47,047 bases of DNA from contig DUMC01000131.1 of assembly GCA_012840075.1 (NCBI GenBank), forward strand, positions 1-47,047, written 5' to 3'. Origin of the DNA: Clostridiaceae bacterium (GTDB lineage Bacteria > Bacillota > Clostridia > Acetivibrionales > DUMC01). The position numbers were made by a program, and so were the translations under genes. Positions 1 to 8,329 of the stretch are shown piece by piece (positions within the stretch are counted from its first letter, which is position 1; every line of letters starts with the position of its first letter). The notes under the pieces were generated by a model, which saw only the letters and a list, made by a program, of their open reading frames with translations, was not told the DNA's origin and searched no databases.

Positions 1-50
1 CCCTTGACAACATGAGGAAGGCAGCTAAATTTTTTAAAGGGTTGAGTTAA
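1..50 (+). CDS. C-terminal tail of an unidentified protein (partial)
   Basis: An open frame enters from the left edge (codons from base 3) and ends at TAA 48-50, giving the tail LDNMRKAAKFFKGLS. The tail looks like a charged amphipathic helix, but it is too short to assign to a family. Only the absence of an earlier stop and the gap before the next gene support it. About 280 bases of AT-rich DNA with no recognisable gene follow. Confidence 0.3.
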   Translation, partial: LDNMRKAAKFFKGLS

Positions 51-332
51 GTATAAAACAATAGAATTCTTACAGTAGAGAGAGTTCTACGCAGAAATTC
101 TCCAATAACGGGGGGTCAAGGCGATATAACATGCAAAATAAAATAATAACCAAATAGTCCAGATATAAAATGCAATTAATTTTCATGCAACATGTAAAAA
201 ACACAATAAAAACTTGTGCAATCAAAATTTCGTGCTATCAAATGTAAAACAATTAATCTAATGAAAAATAATAAATTCAATTGTAAATAAGTAAACTACC
301 AAAATTAGTAAACTTGCAGGAGGAAAATTAAA

Positions 333-1427
333 ATGAGTGAAGTTAATAAAATATCGATTGCAGTGCTAGGCTGTGGAAGAGTGGGCACCGGAATTATGAA
401 GTACATAAGACAATCTCCATATGTAGACGAGGTGTACGGTTATGACATAAATCAAGATGTTTTAGCTGAAAAACAAAATGAGTTAGAATTCAAAGCTGTA
501 CGAACTTTAGAAGAGATATTAGATAATCCAAAGATAAAGCTAGTGTTCGTAACGACACACAATGCTACGCATGTTCCCCTTACAATTAAAGCATTATATG
601 CAGGAAAAGCTGTTATGACAGAAAAACCGGTTGGTATGAGCATAGATGAAATAAATGATCTTCTAAAGGTCCAAAAAGAAACTGGTGGTTTCGTACAAGT
701 AGGGTTAGAACTACGCTATTCAAAAAGCTATTTGTATGTAAAAAACGAAATTGATAACGGAACTATAGGAAAACCTCTCTGCTATCACTTTATATACAGT
801 TAGGAACCTTATAATTCATCATCATGGCGTGTGAAAAAAGAATATTCAGGCAGTATGTATCTTGAAAAGTTGTGTCATTATATAGACGTAGTAAGATGGT
901 GGAATGGCTCACGTGTCAATAGGTTTATAGTAACCTCAGTGCCAAACGTGATACCTTATTATGAAATAGAAGATAACGTTCATGTAACATATTCATTTGA
1001 AAATGGTGCTGTAAGTCATCTATTTTTTTTATCAACAGCCACTGCAGGACTTAGCAATTATTTACCGCATAAGTGCGATTTATTTGAACAGGATAAGCTG
1101 GGTTACAAGCTAAATTATATCATAACAGGAACAAAAGGCTCAATTGAATTAGATGTTTTTCAACGTGAAATCAGAGTCTATTTGCATCCAGGTAACAGCG
1201 AGCTCAAAGAAAAAACTGCAGTAATGCTAAAAAAATATAACTGGACTGCTGAGGAAGATAACTTACATTTCCATAACTCTAAAGAACAAAATCTTGATAT
1301 TGTAAGGCGTGTAGCACTTGGTGAACCTCCTTCACTTTCACTTGAAGATGCCCTGGAAACAATGTTGCTATGTTTGCAGTTTTCAGAAGCTCAAGAAAAA
1401 ACTCCATGGCAGATTATTAAGAGGTAA
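333..1427 (+). pseudogene. Gfo/Idh/MocA-family dehydrogenase broken by an in-frame amber stop
   Basis: The N-terminal half (333-803) has a Rossmann fold starting AVLGCGRVGTG and the family signature EKPVG near residue 100. That matches NAD(P)-dependent sugar or inositol dehydrogenases of the Gfo/Idh/MocA family. Translation stops at TAG 801-803, codon 157. The same frame then continues without another stop to 1427, with the typical C-terminal-domain stretch CHYIDVVRWW. Reading through the TAG gives about 364 residues, the normal family length, so one substitution explains the break. A good AGGAGG site lies 8-10 bases before ATG 333. The second half has no ribosome binding site before its first possible start (GTG 831). 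A recent nonsense pseudogene is most likely; a sequencing error or stop-codon readthrough cannot be excluded. An intact relative lies at 26891-27868. Confidence 0.85.
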
Positions 1428-1434
1428 ATAATGT

Positions 1435-1934
1435 GGGGACGCTTCTTCACTTCCTTCACTTCTCACTGTTTTTTACTAAGTGTTAAAGGGAGGAACTTAT
1501 TAAAAAATCATTGGAAATTATTATTTAGGGGACGTTTCTTAAATAAGGGACGTTTCTTTACATTAGTGAATGTAGATTGTTTCTTCATAGATGACATCAC
1601 TACTTCAAATGTATTCAAATATAACATTCAAATATAACATCGTTTGGCTAATATCATCGGGAACGTATCTTTAAGTAACATCGTTTCCAGGACCGTTTAT
1701 TTAAATATAGTAAAATTAAAGCAATTTGTAAAACTTTAAAATAGAACATAGTCTATTTCCAGATTGTCACTTATTCAGACATTCCATATTCTTTATAGAA
1801 GTGCTTTACAGAAGTGTGTACTATTCTTATTCAACTATTACTTGCAATTTTAGCAGAAACGTCCCTCGCTAAGAGTTTGTTATTTTAACAGAAGCGTCCC
1901 CAACCAACAACCATCATAACCAAGAAGCGTCCCC
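1435..1934. repeat. Inverted-repeat-bounded intergenic element (GGGGACGYTTCTT motifs)
   Basis: The interval is bounded by a perfect 13-bp inverted pair, GGGGACGCTTCTT (1435-1447) and AAGAAGCGTCCCC (1922-1934). Inside, the motif recurs in the left orientation at 1528-1540 and 1546-1558, and in the right orientation at 1855-1866 and 1890-1901. The layout is therefore three inward copies on each side. An 18-bp direct repeat beginning GAAGCGTCCCCAACC occurs at 1891-1908 and 1924-1941. No convincing gene lies within. The pattern resembles REP-like or MITE-like non-coding mobile repeats. Related motifs recur near 8.33-8.49 kb. Confidence 0.6.
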
Positions 1935-1944
1935 AACCAACCAT

Positions 1945-1980
1945 AAAAAAACCTACCAACTACTGCGCTAGTTGATAGGT
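1945..1980 (-). terminator. Rho-independent terminator of the AbrB-like gene
   Basis: On the minus strand an 11-bp stem (ACCTATCAACT pairing with AGTTGGTAGGT, one G-U pair) is followed directly by a run of seven U. It lies about 50 bases downstream of the stop codon of the AbrB-like gene. Confidence 0.8.
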
Positions 1981-2027
1981 ATTTGTTTGTGTTTGAAAAT
2001 TTATATATATATAAATTAATCTAAGTT

Positions 2028-2276
2028 TCAAATCTCTGTATTTTTGATTTCCTCCAAGCAATCAGAACAAATATTATTCTCCTTAAATCTTACGACGTTG
2101 TTCATATTTCCACAAAAAACACAGCCAGGATTATATTTTTTAAGTATAATGTTCTTTCCTTCAGTAAAAATCTCTAATGGATCTTTAATGTTTATATCTA
2201 GTACTTTTCTTAATTCTTTAGGGAGGACTATTCTTCCTAACTCATCTACCTTCCTTACTATTCCTGTTCCTTTCAT
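2028..2276 (-). CDS. AbrB/SpoVT-family transition-state regulator with C-terminal zinc-ribbon-like Cys pairs
   Basis: The 82-residue protein opens with MKGTGIVRKVDELGRIVLPK, the swapped-hairpin AbrB DNA-binding domain (about residues 1-50). The tail has two CxxC pairs, CVFC and CSDC (about 52-75), as in clostridial AbrB homologues. AbrB proteins are small dimeric or tetrameric repressors of post-exponential genes such as sporulation, competence and secondary metabolism genes. An AAAGGAG site stands 6-7 bases before ATG 2276. A consensus-like promoter with a palindrome lies upstream and a terminator downstream, so the gene looks monocistronic although it follows the HerA-like gene on the same strand. 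It is a DNA-binding regulator with unknown local targets. Confidence 0.9.
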   Translation of the reverse strand: MKGTGIVRKVDELGRIVLPKELRKVLDINIKDPLEIFTEGKNIILKKYNPGCVFCGNMNNVVRFKENNICSDCLEEIKNTEI

Positions 2277-2319
2277 ATAACTTACTCCTTTTAATAATTT
2301 AATTGTAATTTACGACATT

Positions 2320-2348
2320 ATTTTACATTATACTTCATAAGATGTCAA
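2320..2348 (-). promoter_or_regulatory. Sigma-A-type promoter of the AbrB-like gene
   Basis: Read on the minus strand, TTGACA (2343-2348) is followed by a 17-base spacer and TAAAAT (2320-2325). This is a near-consensus housekeeping promoter, about 45 bases upstream of the start codon. Confidence 0.7.
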
Positions 2349-2390
2349 TGATTGCAATCATTTTTCTACATTTTTCTACATATTTCTACA
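2347..2390 (-). promoter_or_regulatory. Palindrome and three helically phased TGTAGAA boxes upstream of the AbrB-like gene
   Basis: A perfect 16-bp palindrome, AATGATTGCAATCATT (2347-2362), abuts and slightly overlaps the -35 box. Just upstream on the minus strand, TGTAGAA occurs three times (2364-2370, 2374-2380, 2384-2390) at exactly 10-bp steps, so the copies share one face of the helix. TGTAGAA differs by one base from the Spo0A box TGTCGAA. In Bacillus, Spo0A represses abrB, so Spo0A or autoregulation is plausible but not shown. Confidence 0.5.
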
Positions 2391-2450
2391 TTTGGATTTA
2401 AAACTATTTATTATATAACGCCTTAATTATTTTTCAAGTTATTTGTATCC

Positions 2451-2474
2451 ACATGATTATTGACATGATTATTG
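2451..2474. repeat. Tandem duplication of a 12-mer in the abrB-like/herA-like intergenic region
   Basis: ACATGATTATTG is repeated twice back to back (2451-2462, 2463-2474). Diverged copies of ATTACTCAAGT-like sequence follow to about 2526. The whole 2391-2597 interval is AT-rich with no gene and no clear terminator for the upstream HerA-like gene. Confidence 0.7.
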
Positions 2475-2597
2475 CCCAAGTAAATTATAGTCATATTGTT
2501 ATTACTCAAGTTGCTATTACTCAAGTCAATTAATAGGAATCGCTCTTACGATATTTACTATTTACTTTTTTGCTGAATCTTCTGCTGAATTTTCATC

Positions 2598-4625
2598 TTA
2601 CAGAATCGATTTAAAATTATTAGCTTCAAGAAAGGCTTCAACTGTATTAAATGCATTAAAAAACAATGGAGTTCCTGCAAATGATAATGGACTTACTGGA
2701 CCGATTGTCATAAATGAGTATTGTCTGCTTGATATATCAAATGCTGAGTGAGGATCCCTAAACAATTGATAAAGGTTCAAAGCATTTCCCGACGAGCCTA
2801 CCAGTTGCCTTAATGCCTGATATTCCTGCCCTAATCCTAGTCCAAATCCAAAGAAAAAGATACGCAATTGTTGTACTATCTCAATATCCAAACTTGATAG
2901 TGTCTGGCTTATAAAAAGCCAACCAAGCCCGTATTTTCTTGTTGTTCTCGCAGCGTCTACCAGAACTGAGCGAACCCCTCTTGCTGCATCATCATCTCTC
3001 GGTAATTCTCGTGGAGCTAAACGATGTGCTTCATCTATTATAACAAGGGTATTAAGATTTTGTCCCTTAAGATAATAATACTCAGCAGCAGTGTTTAATG
3101 CATCCAGTAAGCGCTTTATTACAAGGGATTGTATTTTATCGTTCCAAAACATATCTTTTGCTTGTTCCCGTGATAAGTCAATAATCATTACCGGTCTTGC
3201 TTTATTGTATTCTTCATCTTTACCGTGTTGCAGTAACCATCCTAATGCTCTGTTTATAGACCGTGCTCCTTTTCTATTTTCTTGAAATAATACTGTCACC
3301 GGAACCCAATATTCCTTATAGAATTCTGCTTTATTGGCTCCTTTTAATGCTGAAGCAAATCGTTCTCGTGAAGTTTCACTTCTATAGAAAATCTTTTGTA
3401 CATTCTCATCCGATAAAATAGACCACGCCTTTTCAAAAGCTTCCTTTTCATAAAGGTTTGCAAGTTTTATATTTGCTTTTCTAAGCCTTTCAGCCAAAAT
3501 ATTGCAAGCGATTTCTCGGTTTTCTCCTTTTGTCATGCTCAGTTTTTCAAAGAAAGGAGATTCATATAATATCTGTTCAAACAGTTCCCAAGTATCAAGT
3601 ACCAATCTTTTTATAGTTAAAACTGCAGTTTCCTTTCCTAGATTTTTGAGTAAATTACCTAATGGTAGTTGGAATTCCCCTGTTGGATGTCCTTGTATAT
3701 CTTTTGCAAACTCACCTTGGGGATCAATTATCAAAAGTGCCATTTTAGGATATCTGGCGTAAGCAAGAAGCACCATCTTTGCCAATACGGATTTCCCCGA
3801 ACCCGTTTTGCCGAATATTCCTATATGATAAGCTTCTCCTGCACCATCAGGTCCTTTGTCGAAATGTTTAAACCATAAAGGAAGCTTAGGTTTTGATCCG
3901 TAAACGTGCCCCAAATAATACAATTGGCTTTTATACGATCGTAAAATCTCATCCAGTATTTCGTCTGTCACCACATATATAGGTGTTCCCGTAGGTGGCA
4001 CTGTTCCCAATATACTTGGTTCATACATATTACAGGTGTTTTGAAAAACAGCACTTACTATCATTTTCCCCAGGTGAGTATCTTGCCGCTCACTTACAGG
4101 ATCCACCCTTCCCCGCTGACGTATCAGGCTTCGCATGGTAGGATCTTCATGCCATATGTTTCGCAGTTCCACTTCAGTTATCTGCCCAATTGCATAATGC
4201 GTATGGTTATCTTGAAGATATTCGAATAACGCCAGTTCTCCTACTAATTTCCTTCCGGTAGCTGCTCCAAGGATATCCAATGCTAATTGTGATGTTGATG
4301 ATGGTGAACCTATAACTCCTAATCTCTCTGTTTGTCCCACAAGTAGCTCTACATTGGTATTTTTGCTGTTTTTGCCGTTATTACCAGTATTTCCATAAAT
4401 ATTTTTATTTATGTTTTCGTTTATTTTTTCAACCATATCTTCCTTATTAATACCTTTATTATTTATATTTTTATGATTAATACTTTTATTATTAACATTT
4501 TTATTTATATTTTTGTATAAAATTCCCCTCGTATTGCCATTTACGTTATTATTTGCATCTACATTGTCAGTAATTTTGGCGTTTATATTTTCACTCACAT
4601 TTTCATCTATATAGTTGTTTGCCAC
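2598..4625 (-). CDS. HerA-like hexameric ATPase/translocase with an Asn-rich N-terminal extension
   Basis: The domain order is an Asn/Lys-rich low-complexity head (about residues 1-93), a beta-barrel-like segment (about 94-230), and a HerA/FtsK-type ATPase domain. The Walker A motif is GKTGSGKS (about 272-279) and the Walker B is LVIIDEAH (about 527-534). A sensor/arginine-finger region follows, ending near FGLGLGQEYQALRQL. HerA proteins translocate double-stranded DNA as hexamers and partner the nuclease NurA, whose homologue lies immediately upstream at 4867-6012. ATG 4631 touches the GGGGAGG ribosome binding site, so GTG 4625 (6-base spacing) is the more likely start. The low-complexity head is unusual and may be disordered. 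Family assignment is firm. The role (end resection, conflict defence or other) is inferred from neighbours. Confidence 0.9.
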   Translation of the reverse strand: MANNYIDENVSENINAKITDNVDANNNVNGNTRGILYKNINKNVNNKSINHKNINNKGINKEDMVEKINENINKNIYGNTGNNGKNSKNTNVELLVGQTERLGVIGSPSSTSQLALDILGAATGRKLVGELALFEYLQDNHTHYAIGQITEVELRNIWHEDPTMRSLIRQRGRVDPVSERQDTHLGKMIVSAVFQNTCNMYEPSILGTVPPTGTPIYVVTDEILDEILRSYKSQLYYLGHVYGSKPKLPLWFKHFDKGPDGAGEAYHIGIFGKTGSGKSVLAKMVLLAYARYPKMALLIIDPQGEFAKDIQGHPTGEFQLPLGNLLKNLGKETAVLTIKRLVLDTWELFEQILYESPFFEKLSMTKGENREIACNILAERLRKANIKLANLYEKEAFEKAWSILSDENVQKIFYRSETSRERFASALKGANKAEFYKEYWVPVTVLFQENRKGARSINRALGWLLQHGKDEEYNKARPVMIIDLSREQAKDMFWNDKIQSLVIKRLLDALNTAAEYYYLKGQNLNTLVIIDEAHRLAPRELPRDDDAARGVRSVLVDAARTTRKYGLGWLFISQTLSSLDIEIVQQLRIFFFGFGLGLGQEYQALRQLVGSSGNALNLYQLFRDPHSAFDISSRQYSFMTIGPVSPLSFAGTPLFFNAFNTVEAFLEANNFKSIL

Positions 4626-4690
4626 TTTCATCCTCCCCTACTTTCATTTATAGCCGTTGGCTTATCATTTATCCATTTGTTCCTTTTACC

Positions 4691-4728
4691 TTTTAGATTA
4701 CTAACCTGCTTTTAGATTACTAACCTGC
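4691..4728. repeat. Perfect 19-bp tandem duplication between the HerA- and NurA-like genes
   Basis: TTTTAGATTACTAACCTGC occurs at 4691-4709 and again at 4710-4728. Further short imperfect repeats of ATCTACATGTA type fill about 4799-4845. The 241-base spacer has no coding potential. Confidence 0.75.
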
Positions 4729-4866
4729 TGCCTCTCCTTGGTGATTTATCCTCCTAATTTTTACTCGTTAATTCGATTACCTGTTTCTTCATCCGATAAT
4801 TTATCTACATGTATCTACATGTAATTTATCTACCTGTAATTAATCCATCTGCTCTTATCTAGTAGT

Positions 4867-6012
4867 CTATCCTCCTGCTTCACTTCGATAGCCATGCATA
4901 GCAAAAAACACCTCTCCAATATCCCCATCATATTTTTCTGAAATATATTGGGCTGCAATTTGACGAAAAGCCGGCATTGAACGCGATAATGCCTTCACCA
5001 TGCGATCAGCCAGATATATTGGAAAAGGCTCTAACATCGACGCTGCAGCGCATTGATGTTTAATTCCTTGTATTAGCGTTGCTAACCGATACTTATTTGT
5101 AGCCACACTTTCTGCAAATTCTAAACGGATTGCAGGCAGCCAACTGTGTGGTTTATAATGACACACATATACATGATATAATGCATCGATTATTTGCTTT
5201 TCAACAACAGATGCTTTACTTCCTATATTCGGAATTGCTTTTGTATTCAAATGCCAAGGTTGAGCCGGTTTTTCTAACGGTAGTGGTCTTGTCATTTCTC
5301 CAGGTCTTAGAATAGCAGTCAATAAACCTCTATCATCCTGTTTAATATTCCAGTTCATCAATTTACTGATTTCTCTCCTAGTAGAATACTTTGGTATTGC
5401 TACATAATGCTTGTCAGAACGAATCCCTGTTAAAATTGATATATATGCTTCGAGATATTCTAAAGAGTTTTTTAAAAATTCCTGAGAACATTTAAGTTCC
5501 AGACTTTCCGGTGCTCTGTTCAAAGCTTGGTTAAAATATATGATAGGCAGTGTAATTGTTCCGTCCAACATTACGATATCATGAGGAGCTTTAACTGCCA
5601 ATTGTAATTCTCTTCCAAGCATTACCGCCCGTAATATCGTTGCTGTGTCCGGATTATGTACTTCCATTGATACGTATACAGAATGGCTTGGCTTCTCCCA
5701 ATAACGTTTTTCCGATGGAGGTGTAAGTCCTTCTACAGCAACTGCAGCAGATGCTATAAAGTCAGCAGTCAGCAATCTTTCTATAGCATATGAGCCATCT
5801 ACTCCACAAGTTGTTGGTAGTAGTGGATAACCTAAATCAGACTCATTAATAATTAATCCATTCTCTATCAGTTCTTCTCTCTGTTTATCCCGGTTCTCCT
5901 TAAATTCCTGGAATGTTTTTAACATACCTGAACCTGCATTAACAGCCTCATTTAAAAGTTCTTCTACTAATGCTGCTGGTAAATCCGTAAATAAAAGCTT
6001 ATCTGAATCCAT
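4867..6012 (-). CDS. NurA-like nuclease, partner of the HerA-like ATPase
   Basis: The protein is 381 residues from ATG 6012, the start best spaced from the AAGGCTGG site; the GTG at 6021 is possible. The NurA-domain signature is CGVDGSYAIERL (about residue 70), with the conserved Asp of the RNase-H-like metal site. A second acidic stretch, MLDGTITLP, follows near residue 150. Arg/Lys-rich and His-containing C-terminal segments complete the fold. NurA is a Mn-dependent 5'-3' exonuclease/endonuclease that resects DNA ends with HerA. It lies 241 bases upstream of the HerA-like gene and 100 bases downstream of the DUF4338 gene, all on one strand, which supports a three-gene unit. The identity of every catalytic residue was not checked by alignment. 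Confidence 0.8.
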   Translation of the reverse strand: MDSDKLLFTDLPAALVEELLNEAVNAGSGMLKTFQEFKENRDKQREELIENGLIINESDLGYPLLPTTCGVDGSYAIERLLTADFIASAAVAVEGLTPPSEKRYWEKPSHSVYVSMEVHNPDTATILRAVMLGRELQLAVKAPHDIVMLDGTITLPIIYFNQALNRAPESLELKCSQEFLKNSLEYLEAYISILTGIRSDKHYVAIPKYSTRREISKLMNWNIKQDDRGLLTAILRPGEMTRPLPLEKPAQPWHLNTKAIPNIGSKASVVEKQIIDALYHVYVCHYKPHSWLPAIRLEFAESVATNKYRLATLIQGIKHQCAAASMLEPFPIYLADRMVKALSRSMPAFRQIAAQYISEKYDGDIGEVFFAMHGYRSEAGG

Positions 6013-6112
6013 TACGTTCACCAGCCTTATTTTTCCTTATAATTATGCTCATTTATTTATTTTATTTATCTGTGATACTAATATTGATACTATTTACCTA
6101 GCATACATTACT

Positions 6113-7249
6113 CTATTTCCACAACATATACGATTCCGGGTCGAAGTCTAAGTAACGTTTATCTCTTGCTGCTCGCGGAAGCATCCATCTTTCCCGGAAA
6201 AACGTAAATAGGTCATCAACGGACTGATCAAATTCTACTAATATTTTATCATATCCCTGCAAAAAATTTCTAGTATTTTCAGCAAGTGGTACAACATATA
6301 TTTCTCTTTTTACACCATGATTTAGCCAATCATTTGAAAGTCCCAATGCTTTTAGACATTTTCCTACAATCTCCCGTCGATTGCGAAAACCACTTCCCCA
6401 TAAATGATGTTTTGACGTAGGCTTACAAGTCCTGTTTACAAATTCATATATTTCTTTGTATAGCCCACTTGAAAAGTGGAATTCTCCATATCCCTTAGTA
6501 AAACCAACTTTATGGTACAAAAGTCGGTCCTTGTATTTCAATCTATTGTATATTGAAGACCTTCCTAAAGCTGAAGTAGTCGTAATCATAGCTAATCTGC
6601 CATCATGAAGCTTTTTCTGAATCAACGATTGTCTGCTTCCGTATTTTGCCCTGAAAGCCTCTCTGACCTCATTACTTGCTGCAAGCATAGCAACAAGTTT
6701 GCCACATAATAAGTATGAGTAAGGAGGGACTGCGCCCAAAACAAAAGCATCCATTACATAACTTAACCTTTGTCTTTTCTGATCCTCGTCCCATCCTATC
6801 CATGTATCTCTTGCCTTCAAGCTGTATACAGGATCTCCCAAACCTATCAAGCCTATAAGTTTTCCATGGTATGAATCCATCACAAGAAAACGGAGTCGCC
6901 TTCCATAACCGGATGAAACAGGTATACTCCAATGTAAACTCGCATATCGGAAAAGCAACCCCTCAATTGAGTTTGAAGTCACCGTAACCAAGCATGGTTT
7001 AACTTTTTCCGGATTTATTTCACTGCCTTTAGCAAAATAACGAATCAGTTCATTTTCTTTTTTTTTCAAGTTAATACTAGCACTATCTCTTTTATGATTT
7101 ACAGCGATTTCATGCAATTCCCTTATCTTACTTTTTTCTATATCAGAAGGAAGTTCTATCCTGTCGTTGCTAACTATAAATCCTTGCTCTTCCAATGAAG
7201 CTATAATCAATTTTTTAAGTTCTGTCTTTTCCATGACTAATAACATCAT
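6113..7249 (-). CDS. DUF4338 (Druantia DruA-like) protein
   Basis: The 378-residue protein has the DUF4338 core: RFLVMDSYHGKLIGLIGLG (about 134-152), then RDTWIGW, then VMDAFVLGAVPPYSYLL (about 178-194). DUF4338 is the family of DruA in type I Druantia anti-phage systems. Its biochemical activity is unknown to me. Related single proteins also occur near transposons. Here it is the first gene of a minus-strand trio with NurA and HerA, so HerA could supply the motor function that DruE gives in Druantia. No DruB-E homologue is visible. The start is uncertain: ATG 7249 has only a weak GAAAG site, and the in-frame ATG at 7234 (MEKTELKK) is an alternative. No strong promoter was recognised upstream. 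Confidence 0.8.
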   Translation of the reverse strand: MMLLVMEKTELKKLIIASLEEQGFIVSNDRIELPSDIEKSKIRELHEIAVNHKRDSASINLKKKENELIRYFAKGSEINPEKVKPCLVTVTSNSIEGLLFRYASLHWSIPVSSGYGRRLRFLVMDSYHGKLIGLIGLGDPVYSLKARDTWIGWDEDQKRQRLSYVMDAFVLGAVPPYSYLLCGKLVAMLAASNEVREAFRAKYGSRQSLIQKKLHDGRLAMITTTSALGRSSIYNRLKYKDRLLYHKVGFTKGYGEFHFSSGLYKEIYEFVNRTCKPTSKHHLWGSGFRNRREIVGKCLKALGLSNDWLNHGVKREIYVVPLAENTRNFLQGYDKILVEFDQSVDDLFTFFRERWMLPRAARDKRYLDFDPESYMLWK

Positions 7250-7850
7250 CTACTTTCAAAATGATTTTCTTATGTAATTTAATACTACTACGATGATTCA
7301 CATATAATCTACCCTGTTGCCGCAAATAAAGAAGTTCAAAATCCCCATATAAAGTAATGTGAAGAGGATTCTAATCCAACTTCTGGATATTTAACATAGT
7401 AATATTATAGTAAATATTATTAATGTATGTAACTTAATGTATATAGTTTAATATATACAGTTTATTACACGTGGAGCCTTATTCACATAAAACTCAATAT
7501 GCTTTTGCCTATTTTATATTTATAAAAAATACTTATTTTCAAAAACATTTTTTTGTAAAAAATCAATTTTTCAGTTATTAATTCTATTTACTTATATTAC
7601 CACTTTCAGCAATACTTCTTACCGTCTTTTATACTCACATCAAAACAATATTCACTTATACTTATATCGTCTATAATTTTAATAATTGTTACTCACCATT
7701 TTATATAATTGTTACTCATCAATTGTTACTCACCATTTTATTCATATTTATAATATATAATATTTCAACGTATTTCAATCATTTGGGATATCCTTTTTGC
7801 AAATAATGAATAACAATTTTGTTTACCCTACGTTCGCTTACACAAGGATA
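7250..7850. other. AT-rich intergenic DNA without recognisable gene
   Basis: I see no coding potential. Short direct repeats of ATTGTTACTCA-CCATTTTAT type occur around 7686-7742. The promoter of the DUF4338-NurA-HerA unit should lie near 7260-7400, but no convincing -35/-10 pair was found. Confidence 0.5.
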
Positions 7851-8215
7851 TCCCTGTAGAGTAATGGTAATATTCCTCTATAGTAAACAGGAACTTCCTC
7901 TATAATAAGTGAAAGTATCCTTATATGATAAATGTTAGCATCCTTCCTTCTATAGTAAATGGTAGTATCTTTCTATGGTCAACGAAAATATTCTCCTAAA
8001 GCAAATTAAACATTTATTTATAGATGCGGACGTTCTTTTACAACAAGTGAGGACATTCATTTATAGCATATATGGATATTATTCTACTGCAAATGGAAAT
8101 ATTTATCTATATCACGTTGGAACACTAATCTATAACAATTTAGAACATTTTGCCAAACAAATAGAAACATTTCTTTACAGCAAATATTGACGTGTCTTTA
8201 TGGAAAGTGAGAACA
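7850..8215. repeat. Degenerate tandem array with a period of about 23 bp
   Basis: At least 15 diverged units follow one another with the loose form TTCTNTAGTAAATGGAANAT. Examples are the TCTATAGTAAATGGTAGTAT segment near 7952 and the TCTACTGCAAATGGAAATAT segment near 8083. The 71-codon open frame at 7975-8190 is made of these units and has no convincing ribosome binding site, so I do not call it a gene. Units blend at the right end into a second repeat family. Confidence 0.6.
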
Positions 8216-8329
8216 TTCGGAAAGAAAAACATCCGCTTTTAAAAGAAAAAGCATTCCCTTCCCATTCTCCTCGTAAAAAAAAGTATCCTCCCTGTATACT
8301 GAAAAGGTTTTTCCTTTAGATAGATGCAA

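Noticed and set aside
801-803. UAG as pyrrolysine or programmed readthrough
   Set aside because: The protein family does not use pyrrolysine, no suppressor machinery is visible, and other genes nearby are clearly decaying.
1431-1637. 68-codon open frame after the broken dehydrogenase
   Set aside because: It lies within the inverted-repeat element and reads repeat motifs. It has no ribosome binding site of its own.
7975-8190. 71-codon open frame in the 23-bp repeat array
   Set aside because: It is composed of diverged repeat units, lacks a ribosome binding site and shows no protein family features.
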